DNA of 64,000 bases. Source: Pseudomonas wenzhouensis (GTDB taxonomy: Bacteria > Pseudomonadota > Gammaproteobacteria > Pseudomonadales > Pseudomonadaceae). The notes under the pieces were generated by a model. The model was not told the origin of the DNA and searched no databases. It saw only the letters and a program-made list of their open reading frames with translations. Location: contig NZ_CP072610.1 in assembly GCF_021029445.1 (NCBI RefSeq), forward strand, positions 2,480,001 to 2,544,000. Reading direction: 5' to 3'. Positions 1-11,614 of this stretch are shown here, one piece after another. Both the position numbers and the translations under genes were made by a program. Each line of letters opens with the position of its first letter. Position 1 is the first letter of the stretch.

Positions 1-150
1 CATCGCCACGATGCGCCCTTCGACTGGGGCCAGGGCGCCGGCGGCATCATGCTGCTGGTAGTCGCTCTGCTCGTCTTCGTTCTCGGCGTATACCCGCAGC
101 CGTTGCTGGAACTGGTGCAGCACGCCGGCCTGGTTGCCCTGGCGCAATGA
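1..150 (+). CDS. C-terminus of a polytopic membrane protein, possibly a complex-I-like proton-translocating subunit (partial)
   Basis: An open frame runs from the first base to a TGA at 148-150 and encodes the last 49 residues of a protein whose start lies left of the window. The fragment has a hydrophobic membrane segment (IMLLVVALLVFVLGVYPQPLL) followed by a short amphipathic tail. The turn GVYPQPLLEL resembles the C-termini of NuoM/NuoN/MrpD/HyfB-type antiporter subunits, but 49 residues are too few to be sure. A rho-independent terminator follows eight bases after the stop, so this is the last gene of its transcript. The codon use is typical of the neighbouring genes. Confidence 0.5.
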   Translation, partial: HRHDAPFDWGQGAGGIMLLVVALLVFVLGVYPQPLLELVQHAGLVALAQ

Positions 151-157
151 AGCACAA

Positions 158-187
158 GCCCCGCTAACTGCGGGGCCTGTTCTTTTA
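158..187 (+). terminator. Rho-independent terminator after the leftmost gene
   Basis: A perfect 7-bp stem (GCCCCGC at 158-164, GCGGGGC at 170-176) with a TAACT loop is followed by the T-rich stretch CTGTTCTTTT. It lies eight bases after the stop of the partial gene. Confidence 0.85.
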
Positions 188-190
188 AAG

Positions 191-278
191 GTCGCGGCTG
201 AAGCCCCTCCCACAAGTCATCATGAACTCCGTGGGAGGGGCTTTAGCCGCGACAGACCTGCCCCGGATTGCATCCGGG
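191..278. repeat. REP-type palindromic repeat with a second small hairpin
   Basis: Arms at 191-213 and 231-253 are inverted copies with one mismatch, built on GTCGCGGCTGAAGCCCC and separated by a 17-base loop. This is the classic form of Pseudomonas repetitive extragenic palindromes. A second hairpin, CCCGGA-N5-TCCGGG at 262-278, abuts the tam stop codon and may act as the tam transcript end. The element sits between convergent genes, where REPs are usually found. Confidence 0.85.
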
Positions 279-1040
279 CTACCGCCGAGCCACCAGAAAC
301 AGACGCGGAAACGGCAACAACACCCGGCCATCGGCCTGCGCCGGATAGGCCTCGGCAATCGCCGCCTGGTAGCGCTCGAGGAAAGCTGCCTGCTGCTCGG
401 CCTCCAGCGGCTGCAAAAACGGCAGCAACGCCGTGGATTTGAACCACTCCACCACCGCTGCGGCATTCTCCAGTACGTGGAAGTAAGTGGTGCGCCAGAT
501 ATCCAGCTCACTGGCCTGAGTGCTAAGGATGTCGTAGTAAGCCTGCGCGCTGTGCCGCTCGGTATGGCGCACCTCGCAGATCTGCGCTGCCCATGGTCCA
601 TCTGCCGCCACCTCACGAGCCAGGCGATGCGCAGGTTCCTGCAAGTTGTCCGGGGTCTGGATCGCCAGCCAGCCACCGGGCGCCAGTTGCGCGAGCAATC
701 TCGGATACAGCCGAGCATGGTCCGGCAACCACTGCAGCGAGGCATTGGCCAGGATCAGTTGCGGCGCGTGCTCGGCTTGCCAGTGCTGGATATCCATCAG
801 TTGAAAGGTCACCTGGGGCAGCCGCTCACGCGCTGCGCGCAGCATGTCTGCGCTGCTGTCGATAGCGATCACCCGTGCCTTGGGCACATGCGCCTGCAAC
901 ACGGCAGTGGAGTTGCCGAGACCACAGCCGAGATCGACGGCCAACTCGATACCCTCACGTGGCACCGCCGCCAGCACGTCATGGACCGGGCGCGTGCGCT
1001 GGCGTTCGAACAGGGAATATTGTCGGGCAGACCAACTCAT
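279..1040 (-). CDS. tam: Trans-aconitate 2-methyltransferase
   Basis: The 253-residue cytoplasmic SAM-dependent methyltransferase would methylate trans-aconitate, an inhibitor of aconitase formed by spontaneous isomerisation of cis-aconitate. The SAM-binding motif VDLGCGLGNST lies near residues 35-45, with the acidic ribose-binding segment VIAIDSSADML after it and LANASLQWLPDH further on, as in E. coli Tam. I chose ATG at 1040 (protein beginning MSWSARQY) because GGAGG lies five bases upstream; the in-frame GTG six bases earlier falls inside that Shine-Dalgarno. The length equals the family norm. It appears monocistronic and convergent with the gene at the left edge. Identification rests on overall similarity to Tam, so another small-molecule methyltransferase role cannot be excluded. 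Confidence 0.9.
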   Translation of the reverse strand: MSWSARQYSLFERQRTRPVHDVLAAVPREGIELAVDLGCGLGNSTAVLQAHVPKARVIAIDSSADMLRAARERLPQVTFQLMDIQHWQAEHAPQLILANASLQWLPDHARLYPRLLAQLAPGGWLAIQTPDNLQEPAHRLAREVAADGPWAAQICEVRHTERHSAQAYYDILSTQASELDIWRTTYFHVLENAAAVVEWFKSTALLPFLQPLEAEQQAAFLERYQAAIAEAYPAQADGRVLLPFPRLFLVARR

Positions 1041-1133
1041 CGGCACCTCCGCAGCACAATCGACTGGCGCAGAGTAACAGGCGACAAGAGACTCGGCGCA
1101 TCAGCAATTTTCCGCTGCATGGACGCACATACC

Positions 1134-2356
<1,223 letters not shown>

Positions 2357-2362
2357 GCCATG

Positions 2363-2391
2363 GCCGGTATGGCGAAAACCGCCATGCCGGC
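2363..2391. terminator. Hairpin between the convergent TRAP binding-protein and opmB genes
   Basis: Arms GCCGGTATGGCG (2363-2374) and CGCCATGCCGGC (2380-2391) pair with one G-U, with a five-base loop. There is no clear T-run on either side, so termination strength is uncertain. Confidence 0.55.
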
Positions 2392-2403
2392 GCTGTACCA
2401 GCC

Positions 2404-3870
2404 TCAGGGTTCTTGCTGACGCAACTGCTCCTGCTGCCACCCGCCACCCAGCGCAGCAATCAACTGCACACTGGCTGTCAGCCGGCTACCCAGCAGGGTG
2501 AGGTTGGTACGTTCGTTGTTCAGCGCGGTGGCCTGTACGGTAACCACGCTGTTGTAGTCGACGGTACCGGCGCGGTACTGGTTCTCGATCAGACGCAGCG
2601 ACTCGCGCGCCGCATCCAACGCCTCCTGCTGCACCCCGCTCTCCTGCTCCAGCACGCGCAGCTGCACCAGGTAGTCCTCCACTTCGCGGAAGCTGTCCAG
2701 CACCGCCTGGCGGTATTGCGTCACAGTCTGATCATAGGCGGCTTCGCTGCGCTCCACCTCCGCGCGGCGCGCACCGCCGTCGAACAGCGTCAGCGCCAGT
2801 TGCGGGCCGAGTGACCAGAAGCGGTTGGGTACCTCGATCCAGTCGGCGAAGCTGCTGCCGCGATACCCCCCGCTGGCCGAGATCGTCAGATCGGGGAACC
2901 ACGCAGCCTCGGCTACGCCTATCTGCGCGTTGGCCGCCATCACCCGGCGCTCGGCGGCGGCAACGTCAGGGCGGCGCTCGAGCAGCTGCGAAGGCAGCGC
3001 CACGGGCACCTCGGGCAATGCCGGCAGGCTTTCGCGCGGTGCGATGGACAGCTCGGCCGGGCTGACGCCGACCAGCACGGCAATGGCATGTTCGAGCTGC
3101 GCGCGCTGCCACTCGAGATCAATCGCCTGCGCCTGCGTGCTCTTGAGCTGAGTGGTGGCCTGGGTCACGTCGGACTTGGGCACGATGCCGGCTCGATACT
3201 GGTTCTCGGTCAGGCGCAGCGAGCGTGCGTAAGCGGCCACTGTCGCGTCGAGCAGGCGCTTCTGTTCGTCGAGAATGCGCAGTTGCAGGTAGTTCTGCAC
3301 CAGTTCGCTCTGCAGGCTCAGGCGCGCAGCGGCAAGGTCGGCGGCGCTGGCCTCGAATTCGGCGCGGCTGGCCTCCAGGCCCCGGCGCAGCTTGCCCCAG
3401 AGATCCAGCTCCCAGGCTGCATTGAGGCTGAGATCGTAGCTCTTGGAAATGCTCGAGGCACCGGAGCCACCAACAGTGACGCCATCGGCGGTACGGATGG
3501 TGCTGTCACCGCCACCCTGCCCGGCCCGCGTCACCCCGGCGCTACCGGACAGGGTCGGGTAGAAGCTGGCACGCGCACCGCGCACCAGTGCGCGCGCCTG
3601 ACGGTACTGGGCCTCGGCAGCCGCCAGGTTCTGGTTGGACACATGCAGGCGCTCGACCAGGGCATCGAGTTCGACATCGCCATACAGTGCCCACCAATTG
3701 CCACGCTCCAGCGCGTCAGCAGGGGCCGCACTCTTCCAGCCCTCGACCTGCTTGAACTGCGCAGGCGCCGCCAGATCGGGGCGCTGATAGTCAGGCCCGA
3801 GGGTGCAGCCACCCAGTACGCCGGCCAGCAGCAGGGAGACGAATGTTCGGGCAAAGGGAGCTCGGGTCAT
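2404..3870 (-). CDS. opmB: Outer-membrane efflux lipoprotein of the MuxABC system (NodT/OprM family)
   Basis: The 488-residue protein is the outer-membrane channel of a tripartite RND pump. It has a lipoprotein signal (residues 1-22) with the lipobox LGGC, followed by TLGPDYQRP, the mark of the NodT/OprM family. Two outer-membrane-efflux repeats follow; each half ends in a [11 protein letters not shown] motif ([13 protein letters not shown] and [13 protein letters not shown]). Its start codon overlaps the muxC stop by four bases (ATGA, 3867-3870), so translation is coupled and this is the last gene of muxA-muxB-muxC-opmB. A longer open frame continues upstream through muxC in another frame, but the lipobox and overlap fix the start at 3870. 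A trimeric beta-barrel with a long periplasmic alpha-barrel is expected from the family. Confidence 0.93.
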   Translation of the reverse strand: MTRAPFARTFVSLLLAGVLGGCTLGPDYQRPDLAAPAQFKQVEGWKSAAPADALERGNWWALYGDVELDALVERLHVSNQNLAAAEAQYRQARALVRGARASFYPTLSGSAGVTRAGQGGGDSTIRTADGVTVGGSGASSISKSYDLSLNAAWELDLWGKLRRGLEASRAEFEASAADLAAARLSLQSELVQNYLQLRILDEQKRLLDATVAAYARSLRLTENQYRAGIVPKSDVTQATTQLKSTQAQAIDLEWQRAQLEHAIAVLVGVSPAELSIAPRESLPALPEVPVALPSQLLERRPDVAAAERRVMAANAQIGVAEAAWFPDLTISASGGYRGSSFADWIEVPNRFWSLGPQLALTLFDGGARRAEVERSEAAYDQTVTQYRQAVLDSFREVEDYLVQLRVLEQESGVQQEALDAARESLRLIENQYRAGTVDYNSVVTVQATALNNERTNLTLLGSRLTASVQLIAALGGGWQQEQLRQQEP

Positions 3871-6800
3871 AGCGGAGTTTCCAACGAGGCATCGGTACGC
3901 ACGCCGCGCCAGCGGTTGACGCGATGGCGCAGGCGGTCGAAGTAGAGGTAGACCACCGGAGTGGTGTAAAGCGTCAGCACCTGGCTCAGCACCAGACCAC
4001 CGACGATGGTGATACCCAGCGGCTGGCGCATTTCCGAACCTTCGGCACTGCCCAGCACCAGCGGCAAGGCACCGAGAATCGCAGCCAGAGTGGTCATCAG
4101 GATTGGCCTGAAGCGCAACAGACAGGCCTGACGAATGGATTCCTGCGGGCTCAGGCGCTCGCCGCGCTCCAGTTGCAGGGCCAGATCGACCATCAGGATG
4201 GCGTTCTTCTTGACGATACCGATCAGCAGGAACAGGCCCAGCAGCGAGATCAGGCTGAACTCCATGCCTACCAGCTGCAGCGCCAGCAAGGCGCCAACGC
4301 CGGCCGACGGCAAGGTCGAAAGAATGGTCAGCGGATGTACGTAGCTCTCGTAGAGCACGCCCAACACGATATACACCACCACCAGTGCCAGCAGGATCAT
4401 CAGCGGCTGATTGCCCTGGGTCTGCTGGAAGGCCGCACCGGTGCCGCCCAGCATGCCCTGCACTTCGGTGGGCAGGCCGACCCGCGCCACGGAGTTGTCG
4501 ATGGCGCGGCTGGCCTGATCCAGGCTGACTCCTTCGGCCAGGGAGAAACCGATGTTCTCGGCGGCGAACTGGCCCTGATGGTTGACTCGATCTTCCTCCA
4601 GGCTGCGCTCCCAATGGGCGAAGGTGGACAGCGGCACCCGTGCGCCATCGGCGGTGATCAGCTGAATCTGGTCCAGCGCCTCGGGATGCTGGGCATAGAG
4701 CGGGTTGATTTCCATCACCACGCTGTACTGGTTCAGCGCTTCATAGATGGTGGAAACCTGGCGCTGACTGAAGGCGTTGTTGAGCACCGCGGTGATCATG
4801 CTCATGTCCACGCCCAGGCGCTGCGCAGCCTCGCGATCCACCACCAGGCGAATCTGCTGGGCACCACTGTTCTCGCGGGCGTCGATATCGGTCAGTTCGG
4901 GCAACGCGCGCAGCGCTTCACGCACCTTGGGCAGCCACTCACGCAGGGCATCGAGGTCGCCCGAGAGCAGCATGTACTCGTTTTCCGAACTGCGCCCCTC
5001 GCGCCCACCGATTTGCAGGTCCTGATCCGGCATGAGGAACATGCGCCCACCGGGCACCTTCGGCACGCTGGCGCGCAGGCGGTTGATCACCTGTTGCGAT
5101 GACACGCCACGCTCGCTGATGGGCTTCAGGCGCACGATCATGAAGGCATTGTTGATGCCGCCAGCACCGCCGATGAAGCCTGCGACGCTGTCTACCGCCG
5201 GATCGGCCAGTACCGCCTTGCGGAAAATTTCCATCTTCGGCTGCATGACCTGGAACGACAGGCCATCGTCGCCGCGGATAAAACCGATCAGTTGGCCGGT
5301 GTCCTGTTGCGGCATGAAGGTCTTGGGAATGCTGACGAACAGATAGACGTTCAACGCGATGGTCGCCAGCAGGCTGATGACCATCAGCAACGAATGACGT
5401 AACGCCCAGTCCAGCGAACGCCCGTAGATAGCCAGCACCCGCGTCTGCAGGCGATCACCCCATTGCTGCAGGCGGCCGCGCGGCTGTTCGTCCTCAGCCT
5501 TGAGCCAGCGCGCGCAAAGCATCGGCGTCAAGGTCAACGACACCAGCAGGGAAATCACCACCGCCACGGCCAGGGTGATGGAAAACTCGCGAAACAGCCG
5601 CTCGACGATGCCGCCCATGAACAGGATGGAGATGAACACCGCCACCAGCGACAGGTTCATCGACAACAGGGTGAAGCCTACCTCGCGCGTGCCTTTGAAC
5701 GCCGCCGCCATTGGCTTCTCGCCGTTATGGATATGCCGGGCGATGTTCTCCAGCACCACAATGGCATCGTCCACCACCAGCCCGGTGGCGATGATCAGCG
5801 CCATCAGCGACAGGTTGTTCAGCGAGAAACCCAGCAGGTACATGGCGGCGAAACTACCGATCAGCGACACCGGCACCGCCAGCGCTGGAATCAGCGCTGC
5901 GCGCCAACGCCCGAGAAACGCCAGCACCACCAGGATCACCAGACCCACGGCAATCAGCAGCGTCTGCTCGGCCTCGTGCAGGGTGGCGCGGATTACCGGC
6001 GAGCGATCCATCGCCACCTCCAGCTCGACGCTGGCAGGAATCACCTCACGCAGGGCTGGCAGCTCGGCACGGATGTCGCTGATGGTCTGCAGGATATTCG
6101 CCCCGCTCTGCCGATTGATCACCAGCAGCACCGCTTCCTTGTCGTTGTAGAAGCCGCTGTTGTAGCGGTCTTCGACGCCATCGGTAACCGTGGCCACGTC
6201 ACCCAGGCGTACGGCAGCGCCGTCCTGGTAGCGGATGATCATCGGTAGATAATCGGCAGCCTTGGCCAACTGGTCGCTGGCCTGTACCTGCCAGCGGCGC
6301 TGCTCGTCCTCGACCGCCCCCTTGGGACGCAGGGCGTTGCTGGCTGCGATGGTCTGGCGCACTTCGTCCAGGGCGATGCCATAGTGATCGAGTAGGCGCG
6401 GTTCGAGGGAAACACGCACAGCCGGCAGCGAACTACCACCGACCTGCACCTCACCCACGCCACCGACCTGGGACAGTTTCTGCGCCAGGATGGTCGAGGC
6501 CACGTCGTACAGCTGGCCCTTGTTCAGCGTGGCACTGGTCAGCGACAGCACCATGATCGGTGCCTGCGAGGGGTTGATCTTGCGGTAGCTGGGCATGGTG
6601 CGCATGCCGCTGGGCAGCAGTTCACGCGCCGCATTGATCGCCGCCTGCACCTCGCGCGCAGCGGTGTTGATGTCCTTGTCCAGGTCGAACTGGATCATGA
6701 TCCGCGTGCTGCCCTGGCTGCTGCGGCTGTTCATCTGGCTGACCCCAGCGATCGAGCCGAGCGAGCGTTCCAGCGGCGTGGCCACGGTCGAGGCCATGAT

Positions 6801-6971
6801 CTGCGGGCTGGCACCAGGCAGGCTGGCCTGCACGGTGATGGTGGGGAAATCCATCTGTGGCAACGGCGCCACCGGCAGCAGGCCGAAGCTGACGCCGCCG
6901 AGCAGCATGATCGCCAGGCTCAGCAGCAGCGTGGCCACCGGACGGCGGATAAAGGGGGCGGAGAGGTTCAC
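3867..6971 (-). CDS. muxC: RND efflux inner-membrane transporter MuxC (MdtC-like)
   Basis: The 1034-residue proton-driven drug transporter is the second of two RND pumps in the operon. It begins [23 protein letters not shown], typical of RND N-termini. Visible landmarks are the first periplasmic loop with [24 protein letters not shown], the TM4 proton-relay motif [14 protein letters not shown] with paired aspartates, and the second-half motif [16 protein letters not shown]. In MuxABC/MdtABC, two different RND proteins assemble as a heterotrimer. The start is GTG at 6971, preceded by GGAGAAGGAC. That Shine-Dalgarno lies inside a repetitive element that fills the 142-base gap to muxB, whereas the other joints of the operon overlap by four bases. 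Known MuxABC-OpmB substrates in P. aeruginosa include novobiocin, aztreonam and macrolides; substrates here are inferred. Confidence 0.93.
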   Translation of the reverse strand: MNLSAPFIRRPVATLLLSLAIMLLGGVSFGLLPVAPLPQMDFPTITVQASLPGASPQIMASTVATPLERSLGSIAGVSQMNSRSSQGSTRIMIQFDLDKDINTAAREVQAAINAARELLPSGMRTMPSYRKINPSQAPIMVLSLTSATLNKGQLYDVASTILAQKLSQVGGVGEVQVGGSSLPAVRVSLEPRLLDHYGIALDEVRQTIAASNALRPKGAVEDEQRRWQVQASDQLAKAADYLPMIIRYQDGAAVRLGDVATVTDGVEDRYNSGFYNDKEAVLLVINRQSGANILQTISDIRAELPALREVIPASVELEVAMDRSPVIRATLHEAEQTLLIAVGLVILVVLAFLGRWRAALIPALAVPVSLIGSFAAMYLLGFSLNNLSLMALIIATGLVVDDAIVVLENIARHIHNGEKPMAAAFKGTREVGFTLLSMNLSLVAVFISILFMGGIVERLFREFSITLAVAVVISLLVSLTLTPMLCARWLKAEDEQPRGRLQQWGDRLQTRVLAIYGRSLDWALRHSLLMVISLLATIALNVYLFVSIPKTFMPQQDTGQLIGFIRGDDGLSFQVMQPKMEIFRKAVLADPAVDSVAGFIGGAGGINNAFMIVRLKPISERGVSSQQVINRLRASVPKVPGGRMFLMPDQDLQIGGREGRSSENEYMLLSGDLDALREWLPKVREALRALPELTDIDARENSGAQQIRLVVDREAAQRLGVDMSMITAVLNNAFSQRQVSTIYEALNQYSVVMEINPLYAQHPEALDQIQLITADGARVPLSTFAHWERSLEEDRVNHQGQFAAENIGFSLAEGVSLDQASRAIDNSVARVGLPTEVQGMLGGTGAAFQQTQGNQPLMILLALVVVYIVLGVLYESYVHPLTILSTLPSAGVGALLALQLVGMEFSLISLLGLFLLIGIVKKNAILMVDLALQLERGERLSPQESIRQACLLRFRPILMTTLAAILGALPLVLGSAEGSEMRQPLGITIVGGLVLSQVLTLYTTPVVYLYFDRLRHRVNRWRGVRTDASLETPL

Positions 6972-7105
6972 CGTCCTTCTCCCTCTGGGAGAAGGTGGCG
7001 CGCAGCGCCGGATGAGGGTTGCGACGGCGCCCCGATTGAAGTTCGGGCAACCTTCATACCCTCACCCCCAGCCCCTCTCCCGAAGGGAGAGGGGAGTAAA
7101 AGCGC
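6972..7105. repeat. Repetitive element between muxB and muxC
   Basis: The 142-base gap inside the mux operon is built of inverted segments. CCTTCTCCC and GGGAGAAGG form one hairpin at the muxC end. A GATGAGGGTTGC segment is answered further on by GCAACCTTCAT-ACCCTCA. The far end carries CCCCTCTCCC-GAA-GGGAGAGGGG (about 7072-7095). The segment GGTGGCGCG-AGCG-CGGATGAG recurs before xthA at 18561-18610 with few changes. The element is palindromic and non-coding, as expected of a Pseudomonas extragenic repeat, and it is unusual inside an operon. Confidence 0.8.
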
Positions 7106-7113
7106 TGCGCCGC

Positions 7114-10100
7114 TCATACCGCCACCCCCGCTGCACTTCGCCCGCTGACGCGGCGCGACAGGCGATCGAAGTACAGGTAGATCACCGGTGTGGTGAACAG
7201 CGTCAGCACCTGGCTGACCAGCAGGCCGCCGACCATCACCAGGCCCAGCGGCTGGCGCAGCTCGGCGCCGGAGCCCGAGGCGAGCATCAGCGGAATGGCA
7301 CCGAACAGCGCCGCCAGGGTGGTCATCAGGATCGGCCGAAAGCGCAGCAGCGCCGCCTGATAGATCGCCGCCTCAGGCGCCATGCCCTGGTTGCGCTCGG
7401 CCTCGAGGGCGAAGTCGATCATCATGATCGCGTTCTTCTTGACGATGCCGATCAACAGGATGATGCCGATGATGGCGATCAGCCCCAGGTCTTTGCCCGT
7501 CAGCAGCAACGCCAGCAGCGCACCAACGCCCGCCGACGGCAGCGTGGACAAAATGGTGATCGGGTGGATGTAGCTCTCGTAGAGCACGCCCAGCACGATG
7601 TACATGGTGACGATGGCCGCCAGGATCAGCAGCAAGGTCGACGACAACGACGCACGGAACGCCTCGGCAGCGCCCTGGAACTGGGTATTGATGCCACCCG
7701 GCAGACCGATCTCCTGCTCGACCCGCTCGATCACCGCCACTGCCTCGCCCAGCGACACGCCAGGCGCCAGGTTGAACGACAGGGTCACCGCCGGGAACTG
7801 ACCGATATGGTTGATCAGCAAACTGGCGGGCCGCTCCTCGATATGCGCCAGGGATGACAGCGGCACCTGCTGGCCATCACCGGTGGCTACGTGAATCTGA
7901 CGCAACGCGGCCAGGCCGATACGCCCGCCATCGCGGCTCTCCAGCACCACGCGGTACTGGCTGGCCTGGGTGTAGATGGTGCTGATCTGGCGCTGGCCAA
8001 AAGCGTCATACAAAGCATCGTCGATAGTGCCGACGTTGATGCCCAGACGCGCCGCGGCGTCACGGTCGATATCCAGGAACACCTGCAGACCGCGGTTCTG
8101 CAGGTCGCTGGCCACGTCGGTCAGCTCCGGCTGCTCGCGCAGCGCCTCGACCAGACGCGGCGTCCAGGTTTCCAACAACTGGCTGTCAGGCGACTCCAGG
8201 GTGAACTGGAACTGGGTGCGGCTGATGCGATCCTCGATGGTCAGGTCCTGTACCGGCTGCATGAACAACTCGATACCGGGAACCTTCGCCAGCTCCGGAC
8301 GCAGGCGTTCGATCACCTCGCTGGCGGTGACATCGCGTTCGGCGTGGGTTTTCAGGTTGATCAGCAGACGGCCGCTGTTGAGCGTGGGGTTATCGCCATC
8401 CACACCAATCGACGAGGACAGACTCGCCACCGCCGGATCACGCAGGATCACGTCGGCCAGGCGTTGTTGGCGCTCGCTCATGGCGCTGAAGGAAATCGAC
8501 TGCGGCGCCTCGGAAATGCCCTGGATCACACCGGTGTCCTGCACCGGGAAAAATCCCTTGGGCACCGCCATATACAGCAGCACGGTCAGGCCCAGCGTAG
8601 CCACCGCCACCAGCAGGGTCAGCGGTTGGTGACGCAGCACCCACTGCAGCCACACGCCATAGCGTTCGATCATGGCGTCGATAGCGCCACCGGCAGCGTG
8701 GTAGAAGCGCCCTTCCGACTCGGGCTTTTCGGCCTTGAGCAGGCGCGCGCACATCATCGGCGTGAGGGTCAGCGACACCACCAGGGAAATCAGGATCGCC
8801 ACCGCCAGGGTGATGGCGAACTCACGGAACAGCCGCCCCACCACATCGGCCATGAACAGCAGCGGGATCAACACGGCGATCAGCGACAGGGTCAGCGAGA
8901 CCAGAGTGAAGCCGATTTGCCGGGCGCCCTTGAGCGCAGCGTTGAGCGGCGTTTCGCCCTCCTCCAGATGGCGGGCGATGTTCTCCAGCATGACGATGGC
9001 GTCGTCGACCACGAAACCGGTGGCAATGGTCAGCGCCATCAATGTCAGGTTGTTGATGGTGAAACCGGCCAGGTACATCACGCCGAAGGTGCCGATCAGC
9101 GACAGCGGCACGACGATGGACGGAATCAGGGTCGCCGACAACTTGCGCAGGAACAGGAAGGTCACCATCACCACCAGGGCGATGGCCAGTAGTAGCTCGT
9201 GCTGCACATCGCGCACTGCAGCGCGGATGGTCTGCGTGCGATCGGTGAGCACCTTGACCTCGACGCTGGCCGGCAGGCCTTCGGTCAGGTGTGGCAGCAG
9301 GGTCTGGATGCGGTCGACCACATCGATGACGTTGGCGCCGGGTTGGCGCTGCACGTTCACCAGCACCGCCTGGTTGCGATTGGCCCAGGCGGCCAGGCGC
9401 TCGTTCTCGGCGCCGTCGATGATCTCGGCGACATCCTTCAGGCGCAGCGCGGCACCATTCTGATAACTGAGGATCAGCTCGCGATATTCCTCGACCGACT
9501 TCAACTGGTCGTTGGCATCGAGCTGGGAAACCCGTGTCGGCCCGTCGAAGTTGCCCTTGGGCTGGTTGACGTTGCTGGCCGTGATCAGGCTGCGCACGTC
9601 GGCCAGGCTCAGGCCATAAGACGCGAGCGCCTCCGGGTTGACGCGAATGCGCACGGCCGGACGTTGCCCACCAGCCAGGGTCACCAAGCCGACGCCACTG
9701 GTTTGCGCCAGCTTCTGCGCCAAGCGGGTATCGACCAGGTCGTTGACCTGCGGCAGCGGCAGCGTCTTTGAGCTCACCGCCAGGGTCAGCACCGGCGTAT
9801 CGGCCGGGTTGACCTTGTTGTACACCGGCGGCGCCGGCAAATCAGCGGGTAGCAGGTTGCTCGCTGCGTTGATCGCCGCCTGCACCTCCTGCTCGGCCAC
9901 CGCCAGCGACACATCCAGATTGAAGCGCAGGGTGATCACCGAGGCGCCGCCAGAACTGGTCGAGGACATCTGCTTGAGCCCGGCCATCTGCCCGAACTGG
10001 CGTTCCAGCGGGGCGGTCACCGCGCTGGTCATCACATCCGGGCTGGCGCCTGGATACAAAGTCAGCACGCGGATGGTCGGATAATCCACCTCCGGCAGCG

Positions 10101-10206
10101 CCGACACCGGCAGCAGACGATAGGCGATCACACCGCTGAGAAAGATCGCCACCATCAACAGCGTGGTGGCAACCGGCCGCAGAATGAAGGGGCGGGAAAT
10201 ATTCAT
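7114..10206 (-). CDS. muxB: RND efflux inner-membrane transporter MuxB (MdtB-like)
   Basis: The 1030-residue RND transporter begins [23 protein letters not shown]. It shows the family landmarks: the porter-domain segment [23 protein letters not shown], the TM4 proton-relay segment [14 protein letters not shown] with adjacent aspartates, and [19 protein letters not shown] in the second half. It is the first of the paired RND subunits. In the homologous E. coli MdtBC, the B subunit mainly supports assembly and proton translocation while C binds drug. Its ATG overlaps the muxA stop by four bases (10203-10206), so the two are translationally coupled. It is separated from muxC by the repeat at 6972-7105, which could uncouple expression of the two pump subunits. 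Confidence 0.93.
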   Translation of the reverse strand: MNISRPFILRPVATTLLMVAIFLSGVIAYRLLPVSALPEVDYPTIRVLTLYPGASPDVMTSAVTAPLERQFGQMAGLKQMSSTSSGGASVITLRFNLDVSLAVAEQEVQAAINAASNLLPADLPAPPVYNKVNPADTPVLTLAVSSKTLPLPQVNDLVDTRLAQKLAQTSGVGLVTLAGGQRPAVRIRVNPEALASYGLSLADVRSLITASNVNQPKGNFDGPTRVSQLDANDQLKSVEEYRELILSYQNGAALRLKDVAEIIDGAENERLAAWANRNQAVLVNVQRQPGANVIDVVDRIQTLLPHLTEGLPASVEVKVLTDRTQTIRAAVRDVQHELLLAIALVVMVTFLFLRKLSATLIPSIVVPLSLIGTFGVMYLAGFTINNLTLMALTIATGFVVDDAIVMLENIARHLEEGETPLNAALKGARQIGFTLVSLTLSLIAVLIPLLFMADVVGRLFREFAITLAVAILISLVVSLTLTPMMCARLLKAEKPESEGRFYHAAGGAIDAMIERYGVWLQWVLRHQPLTLLVAVATLGLTVLLYMAVPKGFFPVQDTGVIQGISEAPQSISFSAMSERQQRLADVILRDPAVASLSSSIGVDGDNPTLNSGRLLINLKTHAERDVTASEVIERLRPELAKVPGIELFMQPVQDLTIEDRISRTQFQFTLESPDSQLLETWTPRLVEALREQPELTDVASDLQNRGLQVFLDIDRDAAARLGINVGTIDDALYDAFGQRQISTIYTQASQYRVVLESRDGGRIGLAALRQIHVATGDGQQVPLSSLAHIEERPASLLINHIGQFPAVTLSFNLAPGVSLGEAVAVIERVEQEIGLPGGINTQFQGAAEAFRASLSSTLLLILAAIVTMYIVLGVLYESYIHPITILSTLPSAGVGALLALLLTGKDLGLIAIIGIILLIGIVKKNAIMMIDFALEAERNQGMAPEAAIYQAALLRFRPILMTTLAALFGAIPLMLASGSGAELRQPLGLVMVGGLLVSQVLTLFTTPVIYLYFDRLSRRVSGRSAAGVAV

Positions 10207-11393
10207 GCGTCGTTCCGCGCCGCAGTCTCGGATTGCGGCTCGACCACCTCGACTTCGCTGCCATCACGCAAACGGTCGGTCCCCTCCAGCACCAGTCGCT
10301 CGCCCTGGCGTACGCCCTCGCTGACCAGGCTACGCTCAGCGTCACTGGACGCAATGGTCACCGGCCGGATACTCACCTTGTTCTCGCCGTCAACCACGTA
10401 AACGAAAGTGCCCTGAGTGCCGAACTGCACCGCAGCGGACGGAATGATGGTGGCCGCCTCGCGGGTTTCCACGCGCAAGCGCACGTTGACGAACTGGTTT
10501 GGGAAGAGCATCTGCTCGGCGTTGTCGAAGCGCGCCTTGAGCTTGACCGTGCCGGTGGTGGTGTCGATCTGGTTATCCAGGCTTTCCAGCACGCCTTCGG
10601 CCAGCTTCAGGCGTTCACCCCGGTCCCAGGCCTCGACCGCCAGCGTTGCGCCAGCGCGGCGGCGTTGCAACACCGCCGGCAAATCGCCTTCGGGAATGGT
10701 GAAGATCACCGCAATCGGGTCGGCCTGGGTAATCACCACCAGCGGCGTGGTATCGCCACTGCTGACCAGGTTGCCGACGTCCAGCTGACGCAGGCCCAGA
10801 CGTCCGGCGATGGGCGCGCGAATCTGGGTGAAGTCGAGGTTGAGCCTGGCCGTGGCGACATCGGCCTGATTGCTCTGCAGGCTGCCTCGGTACTGGTTGA
10901 CCAGCGCCTGCTGGGTATCGAGGGTCTGCCTGGCGATGCTGTCTTCGGCGTAGAGCCCCTTGTAGCGCTGCAGATCCAGCTCGGCATTCTTCAGTTGCGC
11001 CTGATTTTCCTGCAGCGCACCCTGCGCCTGCTGCAGGGCCACCTGATAGGGGCGCGGATCGATCACTGCCAGGAGATCACCGGCCTTGACCTGCTGACCT
11101 TCCTCGAACAGCACCTTGACCAGCTCGCCGTCGACCCGCGAGCGCACGTTGACCGTGTTGTAGGCAGTTACCGTGCCGAGCGCCTTGAGCTCGATGGCGA
11201 ACTCGCCCTGCTCGACCTCGGCCACACGCACCGGCACCGGCCCCATATCACCAAAGCGGCCACGACCCATCTGCTGAGATTCTGGCTCGCCCGGCCAGAA
11301 CCACCACAGCAGCAGAAGCAACACGGCGAGCAGTGTCAGGCCGATCAGCCATTGACGGGAGGTATTCGGGGAGGACGGGGAGACATTCGACAT
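10203..11393 (-). CDS. muxA: Periplasmic adaptor (membrane fusion protein) of the Mux efflux pump
   Basis: The 396-residue HlyD/AcrA-family adaptor links the RND pump to OpmB. An N-terminal membrane anchor (about residues 13-32, [20 protein letters not shown]) precedes the barrel/lipoyl region with [35 protein letters not shown] coiled-coil hairpin ([25 protein letters not shown]) and the returning lipoyl half [20 protein letters not shown] follow. No cysteine lipobox is present, so it is anchored by its helix. The only usable in-frame start is ATG at 11393, because a stop lies eight codons upstream, and its ribosome-binding site is weak. It is the first gene of the mux operon; a CpxR-type box lies about 70 bases upstream. 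PAO1 MuxA is somewhat longer, as I recall. Confidence 0.92.
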   Translation of the reverse strand: MSNVSPSSPNTSRQWLIGLTLLAVLLLLLWWFWPGEPESQQMGRGRFGDMGPVPVRVAEVEQGEFAIELKALGTVTAYNTVNVRSRVDGELVKVLFEEGQQVKAGDLLAVIDPRPYQVALQQAQGALQENQAQLKNAELDLQRYKGLYAEDSIARQTLDTQQALVNQYRGSLQSNQADVATARLNLDFTQIRAPIAGRLGLRQLDVGNLVSSGDTTPLVVITQADPIAVIFTIPEGDLPAVLQRRRAGATLAVEAWDRGERLKLAEGVLESLDNQIDTTTGTVKLKARFDNAEQMLFPNQFVNVRLRVETREAATIIPSAAVQFGTQGTFVYVVDGENKVSIRPVTIASSDAERSLVSEGVRQGERLVLEGTDRLRDGSEVEVVEPQSETAARNDA

Positions 11394-11461
11394 GGCGGGC
11401 GCAAGGTCACTTTTTCAGGGAGTCGGAACGATAAGCACTGGCCCGCGTCAAGCAAAGCCCA

Positions 11462-11477
11462 TTTACCCGCTTTTTAC
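11462..11477 (-). promoter_or_regulatory. CpxR-type box upstream of muxA
   Basis: On the minus strand the sequence reads GTAAA-AAGCGG-GTAAA, an exact tandem GTAAA pair with a six-base spacer, centred about 76 bases before the muxA ATG. This is the CpxR recognition pattern, and CpxR is known to activate RND pump genes in P. aeruginosa. A further pair GTAA-C-GTAA lies a few bases upstream. Regulation is inferred from the motif only. Confidence 0.6.
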
Positions 11478-11572
11478 GCTCTCCTTACGTTACTAACTGT
11501 TTGAGTCAGCGATAAATTCCGGGTCAGGCAAGAGACTCTCGAGGTGCCCGGACGTTCGCTCGGCCGACCAAT

Positions 11573-11597
11573 AAAAACGGCCTGCACAGCAGGCCGT
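11573..11597 (-). terminator. Rho-independent terminator of tpx
   Basis: A 9-bp perfect stem (ACGGCCTGC / GCAGGCCGT, loop ACA) lies 18 bases after the tpx stop. On the minus strand it ends in a run of five Ts. Confidence 0.85.
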
Positions 11598-11614
11598 CTG
11601 GTTTTAGCGGATGC

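Noticed and set aside
3871..4614. An open frame continues about 740 bases upstream of opmB, giving a 736-residue reading
   Set aside because: The extension overlaps muxC in another frame and has no protein character; the lipobox signal peptide and the 4-base ATGA overlap fix the opmB start at 3870.
5463..6248. 261-codon histidine- and glutamine-rich plus-strand frame, with similar frames at 3924-5102 and 7891-9192
   Set aside because: All are shadows of the RND transporter genes on the other strand.
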